Positions 1-12,439 of a stretch of 64,000 nt of DNA are shown here, in pieces. The stretch lies in NCBI RefSeq assembly GCF_029962835.1, contig NC_080577.1:31168501-31232500 (forward strand), written 5' to 3'. The notes beneath the pieces are model-generated. The model was not told the origin of the DNA. It worked only from the letters and a program-made list of their open reading frames with translations, and ran no database searches. Every line of letters starts with the position of its first letter. The first letter of the stretch is position 1. The position numbers were made by a program, and so were the translations under genes. Origin of the DNA: Magnolia sinica. Lineage: Eukaryota; Streptophyta; Magnoliopsida; Magnoliales; Magnoliaceae.

Positions 1-453
1 AGATTATTTTTAGGTAATTTTCTTAGGCTTTTATGTAAGACCCGTATCCTAGCCCATACCATTTCGTAGGCTTCTGGAGTCCTCTCGATCATATTTTGGC
101 GACCCGCGGTCTATTATCGGCATTTGCGCACAATCTTGAGTCACGACCTTTTAATCTGAGTCGGCTCAACCCGAGACCTATGCCATTGCGATCGCGCCGA
201 CGCCGCGATTCCAACGCCGAATCTCGTGCGTCAATGCGACGCTTAGATCATGAGATATAGCTCGGGCATTGTAATAGCTGTAGACCGCACATTTGTGGGG
301 CCCACGTATCACAATGGCACCATTTCCTAGGTTATCATGGGGTGATGTCATCACCCCATGCCAAGTAATAAATGCTTACAAGCAATTATGGCATTTATTT
401 TCCCCATGAGTCAACCCTAGCATTTATGACCTTACATGAATTAATTACTCTCT

Positions 454-458
<5 letters not shown>

Positions 459-490
<32 letters not shown>
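459..490. repeat. CT microsatellite
   Basis: An uninterrupted run of CT dinucleotides inside the F1 LTR copy A. Copies B (about 29043-29075) and C (about 55088-55127, seen as GA because C is inverted) carry a similar run, so it belongs to the LTR and is not a random microsatellite. Confidence 0.9.
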
Positions 491-494
<4 letters not shown>

Positions 495-2699
495 TCTTCT
501 TCATTTTCTCCCCTAGCAAGAGAGAAGTTGAAAACGTCCATGGCAGCCCTCCCATTTCTAGCCACATTCACCTTAGATCCCCTTCAATCCTGCCATTAGA
601 AGCTCATCTCCACCGTTGAAAAAGATCCTAAAAGGCTTGAGGACCCAAGGAATTGAGGAAGGAGTCGATTTAGAGGTGGGTGCTTCTCTTTCTCTCTCTC
701 TTTTCCCTGATTTATGGCCCACCTTGTGATATGTTTCACACCTACGCCGTTCACTCAGTAGGCCCACCCGGCGGTCCGTTTAGGCGGGCCCAATTAGAGG
801 AAGTACACAAATATCTGCATTATCCAAGGCTAGTGGGTCCCACACGTGTGGACCCACCCTAATGTAATGTACACAATGCCATGTGGGGCCCTACCTCGCT
901 GGAGGTATTCCAGGCCGTTTAACGCCCAACCTCCCTGGACGCTGGGAAGGAAAACAGAAATGTCAGTTTGCTTCAAAATTTTTGGTGGGCCGCTTATGTA
1001 GGCTCTACCTTGATGTATGGATTTAATCCAAGCCGTCCATTCTTTTCCCCAGATCATTTTAGGCGTTGATCCGAAATTTGAAATTAATTTGATTTTCGGG
1101 CGGGCCATACCATAGGAAATAGTGGTGTTATTGTTAAAACCCACCTTGATTCTTCTATTCGCCAAAAGCACGTTACATATTGGTCTCATTTAGTCGATCA
1201 GGGGCCGTAGCATCCAATGGCCGGGTTAGATTTTCAGATGTGGGCCCAATATATGAAAAACTGTGGAATTTTATATATATAAAAAAAAAGAATAACATCA
1301 CAATATGTAGCAGCGCCTGCTGCTGACGCTGCTATTGGCGTCACCGTGGACGGGCGGGCAGTAAGGGGTCCCATACGTGGGCCCCACCGTGATGTGCGTC
1401 TAGCATCCACGCCGTGCATTGGTGGGCCCCTTAGGGCAGTGGGCCTCCCTCCCAAAATCAACCGTTGGAGGAACTTAGGTGGCCCACGTCATAACAAACA
1501 TTGGATTGAATGGCTGCCATTGAACCCTTTGGCATTACAGAAGTTCTAGGTCGATGTGAAATTTATTTTTCCTCAGTATCCAAGTATACGTGACCTTATT
1601 AACAGATTGAATGGAAATTAGGCGTTATGGTGGGCCCCACGTGGGACCCACTGGTGTATGTGTTGTATTCAACCGTCCATACATCTGGACGAGGTTGACT
1701 AGTGTGAACCAGCTAGTGAGCTGCAGTAGTTGTATGTGGGGTCCACCTTGATTTACTATAGCCACCTTCCATCTGCCAAGGATGTTGGGCCCCTGATACA
1801 GTGGTTCTAATCCAAGCCGTCCGTCCATCTCTTGGACGTTGGACGCTGGAGGATCTCATGATATGTGTATATATATATATGTATGTAATATATATTATAT
1901 ATTACCTTGAATATATGTACGTGGTGGGCCCATGTGGGACCCCCCTACTGAATGCATTGGGTGGGTACTTTAAATGCTATGATATCATATTTTATAAAAT
2001 AATATACTATATTAAGTATATGATGTACAATATTATATGATATTATAATAACTAGTGCTTTGGTGCGCCACTCCCACGTGAGACCCACCCTCCTGGACAA
2101 TGGCATTGTATACTAGTCGTCTATCCATTTGACGAGCTTTGGTGGGCCATGTATGTGGATTCCCACCCTGATGTATGAGTTGTATCCCAACCGTCCATCC
2201 AGTTGGCAACAATCTGGTCATCCATCTGTTGGACGGTCAGTGGCTTCACCATGATGGATGTGCTCCATCTAAACCGTCCATTCACTTGGAAAAATTTGAC
2301 CGTCCATCTGTTGGACGGTCAGCGCCCCACTTTGATAGTTGTTCTCATCCAAACCGTCCATCCATCTGGCAAGTTGGTCCTCGGGCTTAAATAAATAAAT
2401 AAGTAAAATAAGATATATCTAATATCAAGTGGACCACGTTGTCAAACAATGAAATTGAATGCCTACCATTGAAACCTCTTTTGGGTTAAAAAAGTTTTGA
2501 ACCAACATGATATTTGCTTTCCTCACTGTTCAGGTCTTTATGACCTTATGAACAGTCTGGATGGGAAATAGATGCTATGGTGGGCCCTCTAAATTTCAAC
2601 AGCGGAAATCATTATCAACACTATTATTTATGGTATGGTCCAGATGATCTTTTGATCTGGTTCATTGTTTAGATAATGCTTTAAAATGATCTCTACAAA

Positions 2700-3110
2700 T
2701 GGACGAATGGTGCGGCCCAAGTAGTGCGGCCCACTTGTTGCATTTGAGAGGCCCAATATGACGTACTCGGGGCCCATGGGTTGAGGCCCATTGTGCTATA
2801 TTTGGGGCCCATGGGTTGAGACCCATTGAGATATATTGGAGGCCAAGGTATGAGGCCCACTTAATTGTATTATGCCCATGTGTAAGGCCCACCTATTGTG
2901 TGTTTGAAGCCCATGGGTTGTGGCCTATTTAATGTATTCGGGGCCCATGGGACATGACCCATCCGATGTTTATAGGCCCATGTGATGCAGCCCATTGTGA
3001 TGTATTCGAGGTCCATGTGATGCGGCCCATAGTGATGTGTATGTAGCCCTTGTATGAGGTTCATTACGATGTGTATTAGGCCTTCGTGTGAGGCCATGGT
3101 CCCACTATAT
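2700..3110 (+). repeat. GGCCCAT-rich tandem repeat in F1 copy A
   Basis: Diverged units of roughly 40-50 bp, each built around GGCCCAT and followed by TGTATT-type spacers. Similar units reappear after the next array at 4020-4265. Copies B (30658-30745) and C (about 53460-53790) carry related but differently amplified GGCCCATTTGA / GGGCCGATTCAAAT arrays in the corresponding part of the LTR. Translations of this block look protein-like only because the unit is periodic. Confidence 0.8.
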
Positions 3111-3194
3111 GTTTAACCCTATGTGGGCCACTCCTTGGGAGAAATGTTGGTTGAATGTCCACATTGATGGGCAATGATGGTTGGATGTCCACAT

Positions 3195-4000
3195 TGTGAC
3201 CTTCCCTTAGGCCGATTGTCGATCCTGATTGTCGTAGACCGATTGTCGATCCGATTGTCGTGACCGATTTGCCGACTCTGATTATCGATCGATCCCGATT
3301 ATCGTGACCGATTTGTCGATTCTGATTATCGATCGATTGATCTGATTGTCATGACCGATTTGTCGATTCTGATTATCGATCGATTGATTCGATTGTCATG
3401 ATCGATTTGTCGATTCTGATTATCGATCGATTGATCCGATTGTCGTGACCGATCTGCCGTTTCTAATTATTGATCGATTGATCCGATTGTCATGACCGAT
3501 TTGCCGATTCTGATTATCGATTGATCCGATTGTTGTGACCGACTTGCCGATTTTGATTTTTGATTGATTAATCCGATCGTCGTGACCGATTTGCCGATTC
3601 TGATTATCGATTAATCCGATTGTCGTGACCGATTTGCCAATTTTGATTATCTATCGATCTGATTATCGTGACCGATTTGTCGATTCAGATTATCGATCAA
3701 TCCGATTGTCGTGACCGATTTTTTGACTTTGATTATCGATTAATCCCGGTTGTCGTGACTGATTTGCCGATTGTGATCATCGATCGATCCAATCGTCGTG
3801 ACCGATTTGCCGATTCTGATTAGCGATCAGGGCTGATTATCGTGACCGATTTACCGATTCTAATTATCGATCAATCCCGATTATCGAGGCGAGTATCGAA
3901 GTCGATTTCGATTATCGAGGTCGATTGTATAAGCCGACCCCGATTGTTGAGGCCGATTCCAAGTGTCGATTTCGATTATCGAGACCTATATGGTGTATAT
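3195..4000 (+). repeat. Minisatellite (about 46-bp unit) in F1 copy A
   Basis: About fifteen degenerate copies of a unit containing GTGACCGATTTGCCGATTCT and then GATTATCGATCGATT. Successive GTGACCGATTT motifs are 44-48 bp apart near 3261, 3305, 3351 and 3399. The array is absent from copies B and C, so it expanded within this copy or its sublineage. The units diverge and have no unique spacers, so this is not a CRISPR array. Confidence 0.85.
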
Positions 4001-6098
4001 GCGCACCGTAATTGAGGCCTACTGTGATGTATTCATGGCTCATGGGCAAGGCCCATTGTGGTGTATTCGTGGCCTATGGGCAAGGCCATTGTGATATGTA
4101 TTAGGCCCAAGATGTATGACGCATTTGATGTATTCGTGACCCATGTGTAGGGCCCACATGTCATGTATTTGAAGCCCATGAGCAGGGCCCACCTGTTGTG
4201 TATATGTGGCCCTTGAGTAAGGCCCATGGTGTTGTATATTAGGTCCTTGTGTGAGGCCATGAGTCTACTATATATTAGGCTTTATGTGGGTCATTCCTTG
4301 AGGGCAATGCTGGTTAAATGCCCACATTGTCGAGATCGATTGTCGATGCTGGTTATTGATACCGATTATGAGTATGTGACAGCATAGCATCATGATACAT
4401 GCCCATACGCATCATCTGCATGTTTGATATGAGGTGTGGTTAACCATTGCATATGTCATTGGGCAGTTTGTTATGAGACTCCCTGATAGGCGGAGATTGT
4501 CTCACATGAGTACACGGTATGCGCAGGATTGATGCATGACTGGATTGTATGACTCATGCATCTTGCATTGTGTGTTGTGATTATTGTACGCCCTAGCGAT
4601 ATCAGGGTCGTAGCCTCCACAGGTATTTCGTGGATGGCCAGATAGGACACCGAAAATCTGTTCTACATGGGGTGCTATAGATATCCCTGGGTGAAAGTCT
4701 CTAAACCCTCTTGGTTCCAGAGGTTGCTCCAACGTCTAGACCAAGTGGATACATGAGCGCATGAGGACTGTATACCGTTGGGCCGCGTTTTCCACTGTGT
4801 CGTGGTCGATTGGAAGGGGGTACGGCCTTACCTGCCCGAGAGGAGGGGGCAATGCTAGGCTGAGTCTGACCAGCTCAAGGAATGGGTCCGCTATCGACGA
4901 GCCAGGCCCGATATTGGCAAGCGGATAGTGAGGTCCGCTTTCGCTCACCTTTTTGCGCCGATGGGGCGACAATCTAGTTTGGAGTGTAATAGACCCCGGT
5001 GATTTCCTAGAGAGGAACCATACTGATATATGGAATTATTGAGCCGGAGTTGCATATGCATTCATTCATTCACTATCCACTTGGGCTGGTGGTGCGCAAC
5101 TATTTGTTACGTGTACCTTCGCATGGCCAGGATTTCGGTTGGGGCATGCGACTAACTTGAGATTAGGAGTTTACCACATCGAGTTTGACTATCCAAATTT
5201 AGGTATGAGACTAGTTTGGATAGAAGTCCATTGTAATGAACCCCATAGCCTGCGATACTACGTACTACCATCCCGACTTCACACTCCAGCATGGTCATTC
5301 CATTTGCACTGCATGTTGCATTACATCCGCAGCATATGGTACGGCTGACGCTGTTTGTTTTACTTATCAGGAATGTATATTGCATTGCATTCTCTGCATC
5401 TGATATTTGGCTCTCTACGACTCTTCATATGCATAGCTAATTTGTATTGCGTATTCTAATATTGTATGACTTATGCACTTGTCAGTATTTTCGCTTACTC
5501 TGTTATCGTGTGATTTATGACTTTGTCAGTACTTCGGTTTACTCTGATAATTCCTGATCTTGTCAATATTTCTGTTTACTCTGATAATTCATGATCTTGT
5601 CAGTATTTTTGCTTATTCCGACATTGTACGATTTACGGATTACCAGTACTTCCGGTATTCTATGATTATGGTATTGTATTGAATACTTGGCACTTACCTT
5701 GTGCACACACTTACACCACCCTTTAAGCTTTCTATAAGCTTATGCACGATAGATGCGTGCAGGTGAGGTTAGGTTGCAGCAGTGTTGAGCTTGGAGCGTA
5801 CAGCGGTCTTCTGGAGCTTGATTTTCGATTTATGTATTTCCCTTTCAGCATTGTACTCAAATAATTATATTAGTGGATATGTGATGATGATGTTGCCTTT
5901 GTGAATTGGGTAATCTTGTTGTTATGCTTTACGAGTTAAATGTACAAAAAAAAATTCCTCCTTGTAGGATCCTAGGATCAGAATCTGGCATATGGACGCT
6001 AGGAGCCGAGAATGGGGTATTACGGAGGCTGTCAGCACCGGATTCGGCAATCGGGATTCCTGTGAATCCGATTTTTGGGTTTGGGGCGTCACATTTTA

Positions 6099-7867
6099 TA
6101 TGTTGTTGTATCTGATTATGAATCTATGATAGGATTTTCAGCAAAATTTGTCTGTTTTTTCTTTGAAAAGTTTGACCAATCTTATAGCTAGTTCATAAAA
6201 TCTCTCCTTCAATTTGATTTATATGTAGTGGGTACACAAAAAGTCTAAAAGCACAGCTCCATTTCATCCATCCTGCTCTAATTTTATGGCTAATATCTTT
6301 CTCAATCATTATTGTGAATTATCAATCCAAGATAAGATGCCCCATTTATGGTTTGATATTTTTGTAATAAAAAAAAAAAAAGAAATCTCATATGTACCTT
6401 GATACTCTCGAAGAGTATCATGGCTGATACTTAGTGGTTAGATGTCTCAAACATCAAGTGAGTCCCAACATGATGATATGATCTAAAAAATCAGAACTAT
6501 CCAATCACCAAATGGGCCATGCCATATAAATAATGGACAATTATCTAAAACCTCTAAATTCACATGGCTTGAACATGATGATTGCGTTAGCTTGAACTTT
6601 TGGCTACCCACTTTCATGGCGTAGAGACCCGAATGGATGGGTTGGATGGCATACACACAACAAAGACTGTGAGAATGTATGTTTTTAAAACTCAACATCC
6701 ACCCTGGTGGGATGCAGGCCCCATGACAAGTGGTCCACACAAGCTTGGCAACTACGTGGGTGGACCCTGGTTCGATCAAAAGGCAATGTGAGAGTCACTT
6801 AATTGGTACTGAGAGGACACATAAAACCCTAAGTCCAATAAGCCCATGGCCTCGAAAGCTCGAGTCTCACAAGTGGGCGGGGGCTTCCGTGTGGATGGAC
6901 AGGTCTCCACACACTTTTAAGGGCTTAAATTCAGCCAGGAAATATAACTAAACTCGCATTTAAAAAAAAATAAAAATCCAATTAATACTCCTTAGTTATT
7001 TTTTGTCCACACATGGTAGTATAATACAATCAGTTAGCCCATTTGTGAAACTTATCATAATAATAACCATATGATGTATGCTTTGTATGTTTATTGAGTT
7101 GACTTATATTGCAAGGTCATATCAAAATTTATGCAAATCCAATGCTCATGTGAGTCACAATAGGAAAATACAAATTTGGGCAGTATGCTTAATATGTATT
7201 ACATTTTTTCTTAAATTATTATTGTGACTTGTTAGTTTATAATTGTGACTTGTGTTGTGATTTGTAAGTTAGATATATACTCGTTTGAGGATTTCTATGT
7301 GGCCATACATATATATGGTGTGTTTTTGGTGGCATAAAAATTACTCAAATTATCCCATTTTGGACAGTTCAAGGTTAGATGGATAGTATACTTTCATATA
7401 ATCTATTTAAATGTTCATGTCTGATCTGCGATCCATCTCCTCATTTCTCTCTAGATATGTTTCTTCCATTTTGTATCCAATGCCAAATATCTTTACATTG
7501 CTTTACATATTTGACATCAGAATGTAACGTAAGATCAACTTATCTGGAGAGGCATGGGGAGATGCTGTCGGATTTTCGGCATGGACGTTTAAATGGAATA
7601 TGAAAGTATTACAATCTATCCAACCTTGTATAAGTAACTAATTTAAGATTTAATTGTATTAGCTCAAAATTGATGGAGCAAACCCGAATGTGCGTCAGAG
7701 CTATCCGGATGTTGAGTGGAGGTCCTTGGAACGTGGGAATCACTGTTATAACCATGATGAAGTTGTCCATTTCCTATGGACAGCAATATGGGTGGCCTGA
7801 CCATTTAAACAGGCCCGTGTTTATATATTAGATCGAAATTGATGGAGCAGACCCTAGTATAACCATA
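6099..7867. other. Gene-free interval with a short hairpin
   Basis: AT-rich sequence to the right of the F1 solo LTR. I see no coding region with recognisable homology. It includes a perfect 9-bp-arm hairpin at 6400-6420 (arms TGATACTCT and AGAGTATCA, loop CGA) and remnants of the common GTGGGCC-type repeats near 6700-6900. A short direct repeat (AATTGATGGAGCA) occurs near 7670 and 7841. Nothing else is recognised. Confidence 0.5.
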
Positions 7868-9960
7868 AATCCAAACGTACACCTAAAACTAAAACCTAAA
7901 ACTAAACATCATGGTGGGGACAGTGTCCCCGACCATTGATTCCTTCTTGGAACCCACCATGATGGTTATTTAAGATCCAACCTATTGGTAAGTTCACATA
8001 GACCTAGACCGAAAGAAGGGATAACACAAATATCAGCTTGATCGAAAAATTTTGTGGCCCCAATTAGTTTCGAGGTCCACTTGAGCTTTGGATCTACCAT
8101 ATTCTTTAGCTCATGCCCTAAAATGATCTCTCTAAATGGATGGACAGTTGGATACAACATATACATCATGGTGGGATCCAAATCTCAGGTGGACCATAAC
8201 ACAGTAAACAATGGTCCATCGTGATTTATGTATTTCATCCACTCCGTTCATCCATTTTAACATATAATTTTATGTCTTGAGACAATAAATGAAGTATACA
8301 TATATAAATCTTAAATGGACCACACGTATAGGAAAGAATGTGAATTGAACTTATTCCGTTCAAAAATTCTTGGGGGCCACGAAAGTTTTAGATCAAGCTG
8401 ATATTTATTTTTTCTAAACTAAACCTATTCTCAAATCCTTAAACCTAAACCTACACCTATAACTTAAACCTATAACCTAAACTGTAACCTAAACTTGACA
8501 ACCTAAACCTAATCCTAAACCTATTCTCAAATCCCTAAACCTAAACCCAAACCCGAATCCGAATTTCTAAACCTAAACCTAAATCGAAACTCAAATTCCT
8601 AAACCTAAACCAACACCTAATCCTAATCTTAACTCCTTAACCCTAGCCTAAACCTAAACCTATTCTCAAATCTCTAAACCTAAACCTACACCTAAACCCA
8701 AACCTATAACTCAAACCTAAACCTAAACCTAAACCTAAACTCGAAAACCTAAACTTAAACCCGATCTCGAACCCGAACCCGAATTCCTAAGTATAAACCT
8801 AAACCGAAACTCAAATTTCTAAACTTAAACCTACACCTAAACCTAAACCTATAACCTAAACCGTAACCTAAACCTAAACCTAAACCTATTCTCAAATCCC
8901 TAAACCTAAACCTATACCTAATCCTCATCTCAATAACCTAAACCTAAACCTAAACCAAAACTCAAATCCCTAAATCTAAACCTACACCTAATCCTAATCT
9001 CAACTCTCTAACCTAAACCTAAACCTAAACTTGAAAACCCAAACCAAAACCCGATCCCAAACCCGAACCCGAATACCTAAACCTTAAGCCTAAACCTAAA
9101 CCTAAACCTATTCTCAAATCCCTAAACCTAAACCTACACCTAAACCTAAACCTATAACCCTAACCTAAACCTAAACCTATTCTCAAATCCCTTAACCTAA
9201 ACCTGAACCTGAACCCAAATTCCTAAACCTAAACCGAAACCGAAACTCAAATCCCTAAACTTAAACCTATACCTAATCCTAATCTCAACTCCCTAACCTA
9301 AACTTAAACCTAAACCAAAACTCAAATCCCTAAACCTAAACCTAAACTGAAACTCAAATCCCTAAACCTAAACTTACACCTAAACCTAAACCTAAACCTA
9401 AACCTATTCTCAAATCCCCAAACCTATAACCTAAACCTAAACCTATAACCTATAATCTACACCTAAACCTAAACCTATAACCAAAACCTATAACATATAA
9501 CCTACACCTAAACTTAAACCTATAACCTAAACCTACACCTAAACCTAAACCTATAACCCTAACTCGAACCTGAACTAAAACCCGAATTCCTAAACCTAAA
9601 CCTATTCTCAAATCCCTAACATATAACCTATAACCTAAAACCTATAACCTATAACCTAAACCTAAACTTATAACTTATAACCTTAACCTAAACCTAAACC
9701 TAAGCTTAATTCACTTAACTTAAACCTACACTTAAACCCAAACCTATAACCCTAACCCGAACCCGAACTCGAACCCGAATTCCTAAACCTAAACCTAAAC
9801 CTATTCTCAAATCCCTAACCTATAACCTATAACCTAAACCTATAACTTATAACCTACACCTAAACCTAAACCTATAAACTCAAACCTATAACCTAAACCT
9901 AAACCTAAACCTATAACCTAAACCTAAACCTATAACCTAAACCTAAATCTAAACCTAAAG
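7868..9960 (+). repeat. Degenerate telomere-like (AAACCT) interstitial array
   Basis: About 2.1 kb dominated by CCTAAA / CTATAACC hexamer-type units, with occasional CCCTAAACC. Higher-order blocks built on CTATTCTCAAATCCCTAAACC recur many times. The canonical plant telomere repeat is the 7-mer CCCTAAA. Here the main period is 6 bp with many variants, so this is an interstitial or telomere-derived satellite and not an active chromosome end. The array starts near 7868, is interrupted by a palindromic MITE-like repeat (about 7912-8415), and resumes to 9960, directly before the CACTA remnant. Confidence 0.88.
7912..8415. mobile_element. MITE-like palindromic repeat inside the telomere-like array
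   Basis: It carries the core shared by the other palindromic repeats here: hints of CATGATGTAT, AGATCCAACCTATTG, ATCAGCTTGATC, TTTTGTGGCCCC, TTGGATCTACC and TACATCATGGTGGG. AAACCT-type sequence lies on both sides, so it appears to have inserted into the array. Exact termini and a target duplication could not be fixed. Confidence 0.55.
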
Positions 9961-9970
9961 ATTATATAAT

Positions 9971-10246
9971 TTGGTCGATGAGTGTAGGGAGGAATATATC
10001 GACGATGACTCAGATGAAAGATTATACAATCTCAAAGAAATTTCGGACCTGATGGAGGAATATAACCGCAGGAAACTTCATATGGAAGATGCGGTTTTGT
10101 CACTTACACATCTGAATAGAGTCTCGAGAGACCAGATTTCTCTTATTGTGACTGACATGTTGGCTGTAAAAATGTTGAGTGCTTCACACATCTTGATATA
10201 TACTTCTGCAGCGTACGATAACTTACATAGGGAGTACTTAAGATAG
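9971..10246 (+). CDS. Unrecognised 91-residue ORF, possibly part of the CACTA remnant
   Basis: An ATG-initiated ORF of 91 codons, acidic at the N-terminus (DDDSDE) and apparently helical (DLMEEYNRRKLHMEDAV). It starts 10 bp after the telomere-like array ends and lies about 320 bp upstream of the first candidate exon of the En/Spm-type transposase. Composition and codon pattern look protein-like, unlike the flanking satellite. I do not recognise a domain. It could be an exon of a larger, 5'-truncated transposon gene or a captured host fragment. No signal peptide or membrane segment is visible. Confidence 0.35.
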   Translation: MVDECREEYIDDDSDERLYNLKEISDLMEEYNRRKLHMEDAVLSLTHLNRVSRDQISLIVTDMLAVKMLSASHILIYTSAAYDNLHREYLR

Positions 10247-10566
10247 TTGATCCAAAGTTATTTCATATTACAATGAAATACATGTATTTAATATAGAATG
10301 ACAATGTGTAATGAAAATTTTAAATTTTACTAGAATATTTATTTTTTTATTATATTCTGCTTGCATTATAGTGTAATGGTCTAATCATATTTTAATCATC
10401 TCTCTAAGCATAAGCACAAATTCATTCTACCATCAACACTACTTGTATAATATTTTAGTATATTCCACTTGCACTGTAAAGTTTAACGTGTTTATTATAT
10501 TGATGTTCATATACTTGTACTAACATTGTTTAAATTTATAAGTTCGTAATTCGCACATATTCAGTC

Positions 10567-12310
10567 ATGGCACCAGGTGAGAGATCAGGTCGTTCGCGTA
10601 CTGGATCTACCCCTTCCATCTGTGATGCAACGGAGACAGCATCGACGTTGCATGTTACATCACAAGCGTCTGAGCCCTCGGTTGAGCATACACCGGGCAC
10701 TACATGTTAGTGTAGACATATATTTCTTTTAGTGACTTATGTTTATGTTTAGATTTACATATTTCTTTCGCGACAGCATCGTCGACCAACCGATGAGGAC
10801 GTGGACCCATGCGTGGGTTAGTTTTAGAGCGACTTACGCGTGAGGGTAGGGTGACGGTAAAGTTTCCATAGGACTGCCTTAGACCTATTGGGGACAATGT
10901 CAGGTTGTTTATGTCGGAGGTCAGTGTCCTATGCCGATCTCTGATCCCCACCACCACCCCCCGTTGGGCAGACGTGACAGATGATGTGCGGCAGCTCATC
11001 CGTCAGCGCCTTTAGGTAAATTTTAGTAAATTAAATTTTCTTTTCTTAAAGTTCATTTACGTTTAAGTTATTTTCTTAATAAGTTTATTGCATTAATCTA
11101 TTATTTACTAAACTGCCGGTTAAATTTATCTTAGATCTGAGTTTTTCCTACGTTTCCCATGCCATCGATGACATGGTCAGGGAGCGGTTTAAGGAGTACC
11201 GCGGGGAGTTATACCAGAAGTACAAGCGGTGCAGGACCCACGAGGAGGTCGTACTGTCCACACCACCGCACGTGACTACAGACGACTGGCAGATACTCTG
11301 CGAGAGATTTTCGTCTGAGGCTTTTCAGGTAATATTTACATATTTACGATATCTTAAGATAACAATTAAATTTTCAATCAATAACAATATATTATGAATA
11401 ATGTGTTCAGAAGATGAACAAAATAAATTCTGCGAACAAGGAAAAGTTAGAAGTGAACCACGTAGTTAGTTCAAAGTCATTTATACGACATCGTTATGAC
11501 ATGGTAAGAAATTACTAGTGATTATTAAGTTGATATATTCTTTCCATGCATTTATATTAACTCTATTGTCCTTTCAATTGCGTAGCGAGATTCTGTTACC
11601 AACCAGGAGCCTGGACCAGTAGACCTCTACAGAGGGACTCACTGTCAGCAGGCGATGGGATCTTGGATTCATCTTAGAGCCAACAAGAATTGGGTAAAAA
11701 TCCTTACATTATAAAATTTAATTACAATTGATTTATTATAATGTCATTCGTTATAAAAATTCATATGTTTTCATTACAGGTGGCAATAGACACCATACGC
11801 AGTCAGCCCACTCCCGATGGTAGTCAGTGGAGTGAGCCAGATATCCTGAGCGAGGTGCTTAGCACCCGTTCTGGATATGTGCGTGGGCTTGGCCATAGTG
11901 CCAAGCTTATGGCACCCGCTAGAGCTGCCTTCAGCCGATCCATCGCTGGAGAGAGCGCCCTATGCCAAGATGATATGGTAGAGAGAGAGGTTCAACAGCT
12001 ACGGGTCGTCGTTGATGGCATCAAAGAGCAGCTGGAGAGGCGGAGAGAGGAGGAGCATAGGCGTACGGAGGAGAAAGAGCAGAGGCGGAGAGAGGAGGAG
12101 CAGAGGCGTAGGGAGGAGGAGGAGTAGAGGCGGAGAGAGGAGGAGAGGTGACGGGAGGAGGGGGAGCAGAGGCGGAGAGAAGAGGAGAGGCGACGGGAGG
12201 AGTATGAGAGAAGGATCGAGGAGATGCGGTGGAGCATGAGCGGCGGATGCAGGAGATGTTTCAGGCTCTTGCTGCACACTTTGCCGCTGATGCCTCACCA
12301 CCTCCGCCTT
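10567..12310 (+). pseudogene. En/Spm (CACTA) plant transposase_24-type gene, spliced and decayed
   Basis: This resembles the plant Ptta/En/Spm transposase family (transposase_24). Candidate exons with GT/AG borders are about 10567-10707, 10775-11012, 11134-11328, 11411-11503, 11586-11693 and 11780 onward. Diagnostic stretches, in order, are GRGPMRGLVLERLT, LRPIGDN, MVRERFKEYRGELYQKYK, INSANKEK, DLYRGTHC and LSTRSGYVRGLG. The C-terminus is a long charged coiled coil of RREEE repeats (from about 12035). Lesions are an in-frame TGA before GRGPMRG, a TAG after TVKFP in exon 2, a TAG at 12125-12127 inside the coiled coil, and a frame change before the final QEMFQALAAHF segment. The family protein is a DNA-binding accessory or transposase component of CACTA elements, which fits the subterminal repeats and TIR that follow. 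The first exon is the least certain. Confidence 0.72.
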
Positions 12311-12439
12311 CATCTTCGGGATTATTTATTTATTTATTTTATGTTTGGATGTAGTTTGTGTTTGGATGGATGTGATGTGAATATGATGAAAATGTATTGT
12401 AACAGGTGTATATCAGGAATTCTTTCCTGATTTTTTTAT

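Larger units (their letters stand above)
34..6093 (+). mobile_element. Solo LTR, family F1, copy A (about 6.06 kb)
   Basis: The block begins TGTAAGACCCG and ends GGGCGTCACA, so it has TG...CA termini with imperfectly inverted ends. It is flanked by a perfect 5-bp direct repeat TTTTA (29-33 and 6094-6098). The same end sequences and the same internal order recur in copies B (28563-31890) and C (52005-55750, inverted). There is no gag or pol coding inside, and no second LTR, primer-binding site or polypurine tract is adjacent, so I read it as a solo LTR left by LTR-LTR recombination. It holds a CT microsatellite, several TGGGCCC-type repeats, and two tandem arrays that make it nearly twice as long as B. 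Short ORFs inside are repeat translations and not genes. The LTR reading is inferred from the termini and the target duplication. Confidence 0.82.

Noticed and set aside
3195-4000. Regularly spaced repeats resembling a CRISPR array
   Set aside because: The units are degenerate and contiguous, without unique spacers, and the genome is a plant; it is a minisatellite.
11992-12313. Serine/leucine/proline-rich minus-strand ORFs of about 100 codons
   Set aside because: They mirror the RREEE coiled-coil coding of the transposase on the plus strand.
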